Source of the DNA: Phormidesmis priestleyi
GTDB lineage: Bacteria; Cyanobacteriota; Cyanobacteriia; Phormidesmidales; Phormidesmidaceae
Assembly (NCBI GenBank): GCA_003242115.1
Contig: QBMP01000044.1
Location: 8,470-15,915, forward strand
Direction of reading: 5' to 3'
Length of the DNA: 7,446 nt
The notes below the pieces were generated by a model that ran no database searches, was not told the origin of the DNA, and saw only the letters and a program-made list of their open reading frames with translations. Positions 6,266-7,446 of this stretch are shown in pieces. Numbering within the stretch: position 1 is the first letter of the stretch; each line of letters opens with the position of its first letter. The translations under genes were made by a program, and so were the position numbers.

Positions 6266-7446
6266 AGATTGCCAACGACCAGCGGCTAGCAATCGGCATT
6301 CGCCAGCCCATGCCAAAAGCGCGATCCGTCACCTTTAGCACAGGGGCAGACTGTCTTCTTTTAAATTCTGCGCGAGTCACAAGCTGAATGACTCGCTGCA
6401 CCACAGCGGCTGAATGACCAGCGGCTACTATGTCATCAGCAGACTGCTGTTTTTGGATCAGTCGCTCTAAAATATCGTCCAAAACGTCGTAATCTGGCAG
6501 AGAATCCTGATCGCGCTGGTCGGGTTTGAGTTCGGCGCTTGGCGGCTTGGTGAGAATGTGGTCGGGGATAACTTCTTGGTTCCAGTTGAGCCAGTGGCAG
6601 AGTGCATAAACGCGAGTTTTGGGGACATCGGCAATCACCGCGAGGCCGCCATTCATGTCGCCGTAGAGTGTACAGTAGCCGACGGCCATTTCTGATTTGT
6701 TGCCGGTGGTGAGCAGCAGGTGGCCAAACTTGTTGGAGACGGCCATGAGCAAATTGCCGCGAATGCGCGACTGCAAGTTTTCTTCGGTGATGCCATTTTC
6801 TGTTCCGGCGAATAGGCTGCTCAAGGTGCTGTCGTAGCCAGACATCAGTGGGCCGATGGGAATGGTTTGAGTGGTAATGCCTAAGCTGGCGGCGAGCTGC
6901 TCGGCGTCGCTGATGGAATGATCGGAACTGTAAGGAGACGGCATTAGAATGCCCAGTACGTTTTGAGGGCCGAGGGCTTGAGCGGCGATCGCACTGACAA
7001 TCGCCGAATCCACCCCACCGCTAAGCCCAATTACCACTTTTGTAAAGCCACACTTACGCGCATAGTCTTGTACGCCTAGCACCAGCGCCGACCAAATTTC
7101 CGCATTGGGATTGTCGAGCGACGGCCTGATCTTTGCGACCTGCAAATCTTTTATGGTTGGATCAAACGTCACCATCTGTAAATCTGTTTCAAACGCCGCT
7201 GCTCGGCTCACAAGCTGACCTAGCCGGTTAAACGCAACGCTTTGCCCATCAAAAATTAAATCATCATTCCCACCGACCTGATTGACATAGACAATTGGGC
7301 AGTGCTGTTGTTTCGCCTCATGGGCGATCATCCGCTCTCTGAGGGCTTGTTTCCCGCAAACAAACGGCGAGGCTGACAGGTTGAGGACTAAATCGACCCC
7401 TTTTTCAACCAATTCTTGAGTCGGATTAATAGGGTAGGCGCGCTTG
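6126..7446 (-). CDS. nadE: Glutamine-dependent NAD+ synthetase, N-terminal part beyond the window
   Basis: The frame is open from the right edge to TAA at 6128-6126, about 439 codons. Upstream of the TTG at 7412 it still reads AYPINPTQELVEKG, so the gene enters from outside and that TTG is not the start. LVLNLSASPF is the end part of the nitrilase-type glutaminase domain; its catalytic cysteine lies outside. The ammonia-dependent synthetase domain follows, with the ATP-pyrophosphatase P-loop SGGVDS (7022-7005), then LMPSPYSSDHS, TTGNKSEMAVGYCTLYGDMNGGLA and KPPSAELKPDQ. These are diagnostic of NadE, which amidates deamido-NAD+ using glutamine and ATP in the last step of NAD synthesis. Family members usually end soon after GWRMPIA. 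Here 50 further residues (bases 6278-6129) follow, rich in Ser, Pro and Leu (NSLSPNSLSLDSLPADSLPT), mostly read antisense to the bestrophin tail. Identity is firm; the functional value of the tail is doubtful. Confidence 0.95.
   Translation of the reverse strand, partial: KRAYPINPTQELVEKGVDLVLNLSASPFVCGKQALRERMIAHEAKQQHCPIVYVNQVGGNDDLIFDGQSVAFNRLGQLVSRAAAFETDLQMVTFDPTIKDLQVAKIRPSLDNPNAEIWSALVLGVQDYARKCGFTKVVIGLSGGVDSAIVSAIAAQALGPQNVLGILMPSPYSSDHSISDAEQLAASLGITTQTIPIGPLMSGYDSTLSSLFAGTENGITEENLQSRIRGNLLMAVSNKFGHLLLTTGNKSEMAVGYCTLYGDMNGGLAVIADVPKTRVYALCHWLNWNQEVIPDHILTKPPSAELKPDQRDQDSLPDYDVLDDILERLIQKQQSADDIVAAGHSAAVVQRVIQLVTRAEFKRRQSAPVLKVTDRAFGMGWRMPIASRWSLAISSPASVNSLSPNSLSLDSLPADSLPTDPLPMPPPTKHHQPQTPVCS

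Noticed and set aside
1..7446. A new defence, mobile or multi-gene accessory system
   Set aside because: The genes alternate strand, are mostly recognisable housekeeping families and show no integrase, toxin, nuclease or terminal repeats. Nothing ties them into one system.

Overview
This window looks like an ordinary chromosomal stretch of a cyanobacterium. The strongest sign is the palindrome GCGATCGC (HIP1, the highly iterated palindrome of many cyanobacteria). I count 12 exact copies in 7.4 kb, starting at 234, 872, 1437, 1690, 2625, 3244, 4460, 4631, 4654, 4714, 4887 and 6985. The gene content fits: a divergent phosphoketolase/transketolase-like enzyme, a bestrophin-family anion channel and a glutamine-type NAD synthetase. 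I cannot name the genus. I see no transposase, phage gene, CRISPR array, tRNA or rRNA.

Layout, left to right. A minus-strand M3 oligoendopeptidase (pepF type) fills 1-1321 and is cut by the left edge just after its HELGH zinc motif. A 233-base divergent upstream region (1322-1554) with short direct repeats separates it from a plus-strand 741-residue thiamine-diphosphate enzyme (1555-3780). That gene is followed directly by four copies of a 17-bp tandem repeat and then a clean hairpin terminator. Next is a plus-strand atypical SDR/epimerase-like gene (3969-4874). Its 3' end overlaps, tail to tail, a small minus-strand gene of unknown function (4784-5149). A 111-base divergent promoter region with a perfect TATAAT box and an overlapping short inverted repeat leads to a plus-strand bestrophin-family channel (5261-6265). 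The 3' end of that gene overlaps, again tail to tail, a minus-strand NAD+ synthetase (6126-7446) whose N-terminal part lies outside the window.

The genes alternate strand and most appear to be single transcription units, so the context does not suggest a shared pathway or a dedicated multi-gene system. The items most worth a second look are three. The first is the 741-residue enzyme, which carries transketolase-like N-terminal motifs on a phosphoketolase-like catalytic framework. The second is the 17-bp repeat between its stop codon and terminator. The third is the pair of convergent overlaps, where both partners end in low-complexity tails that seem to have grown into each other.
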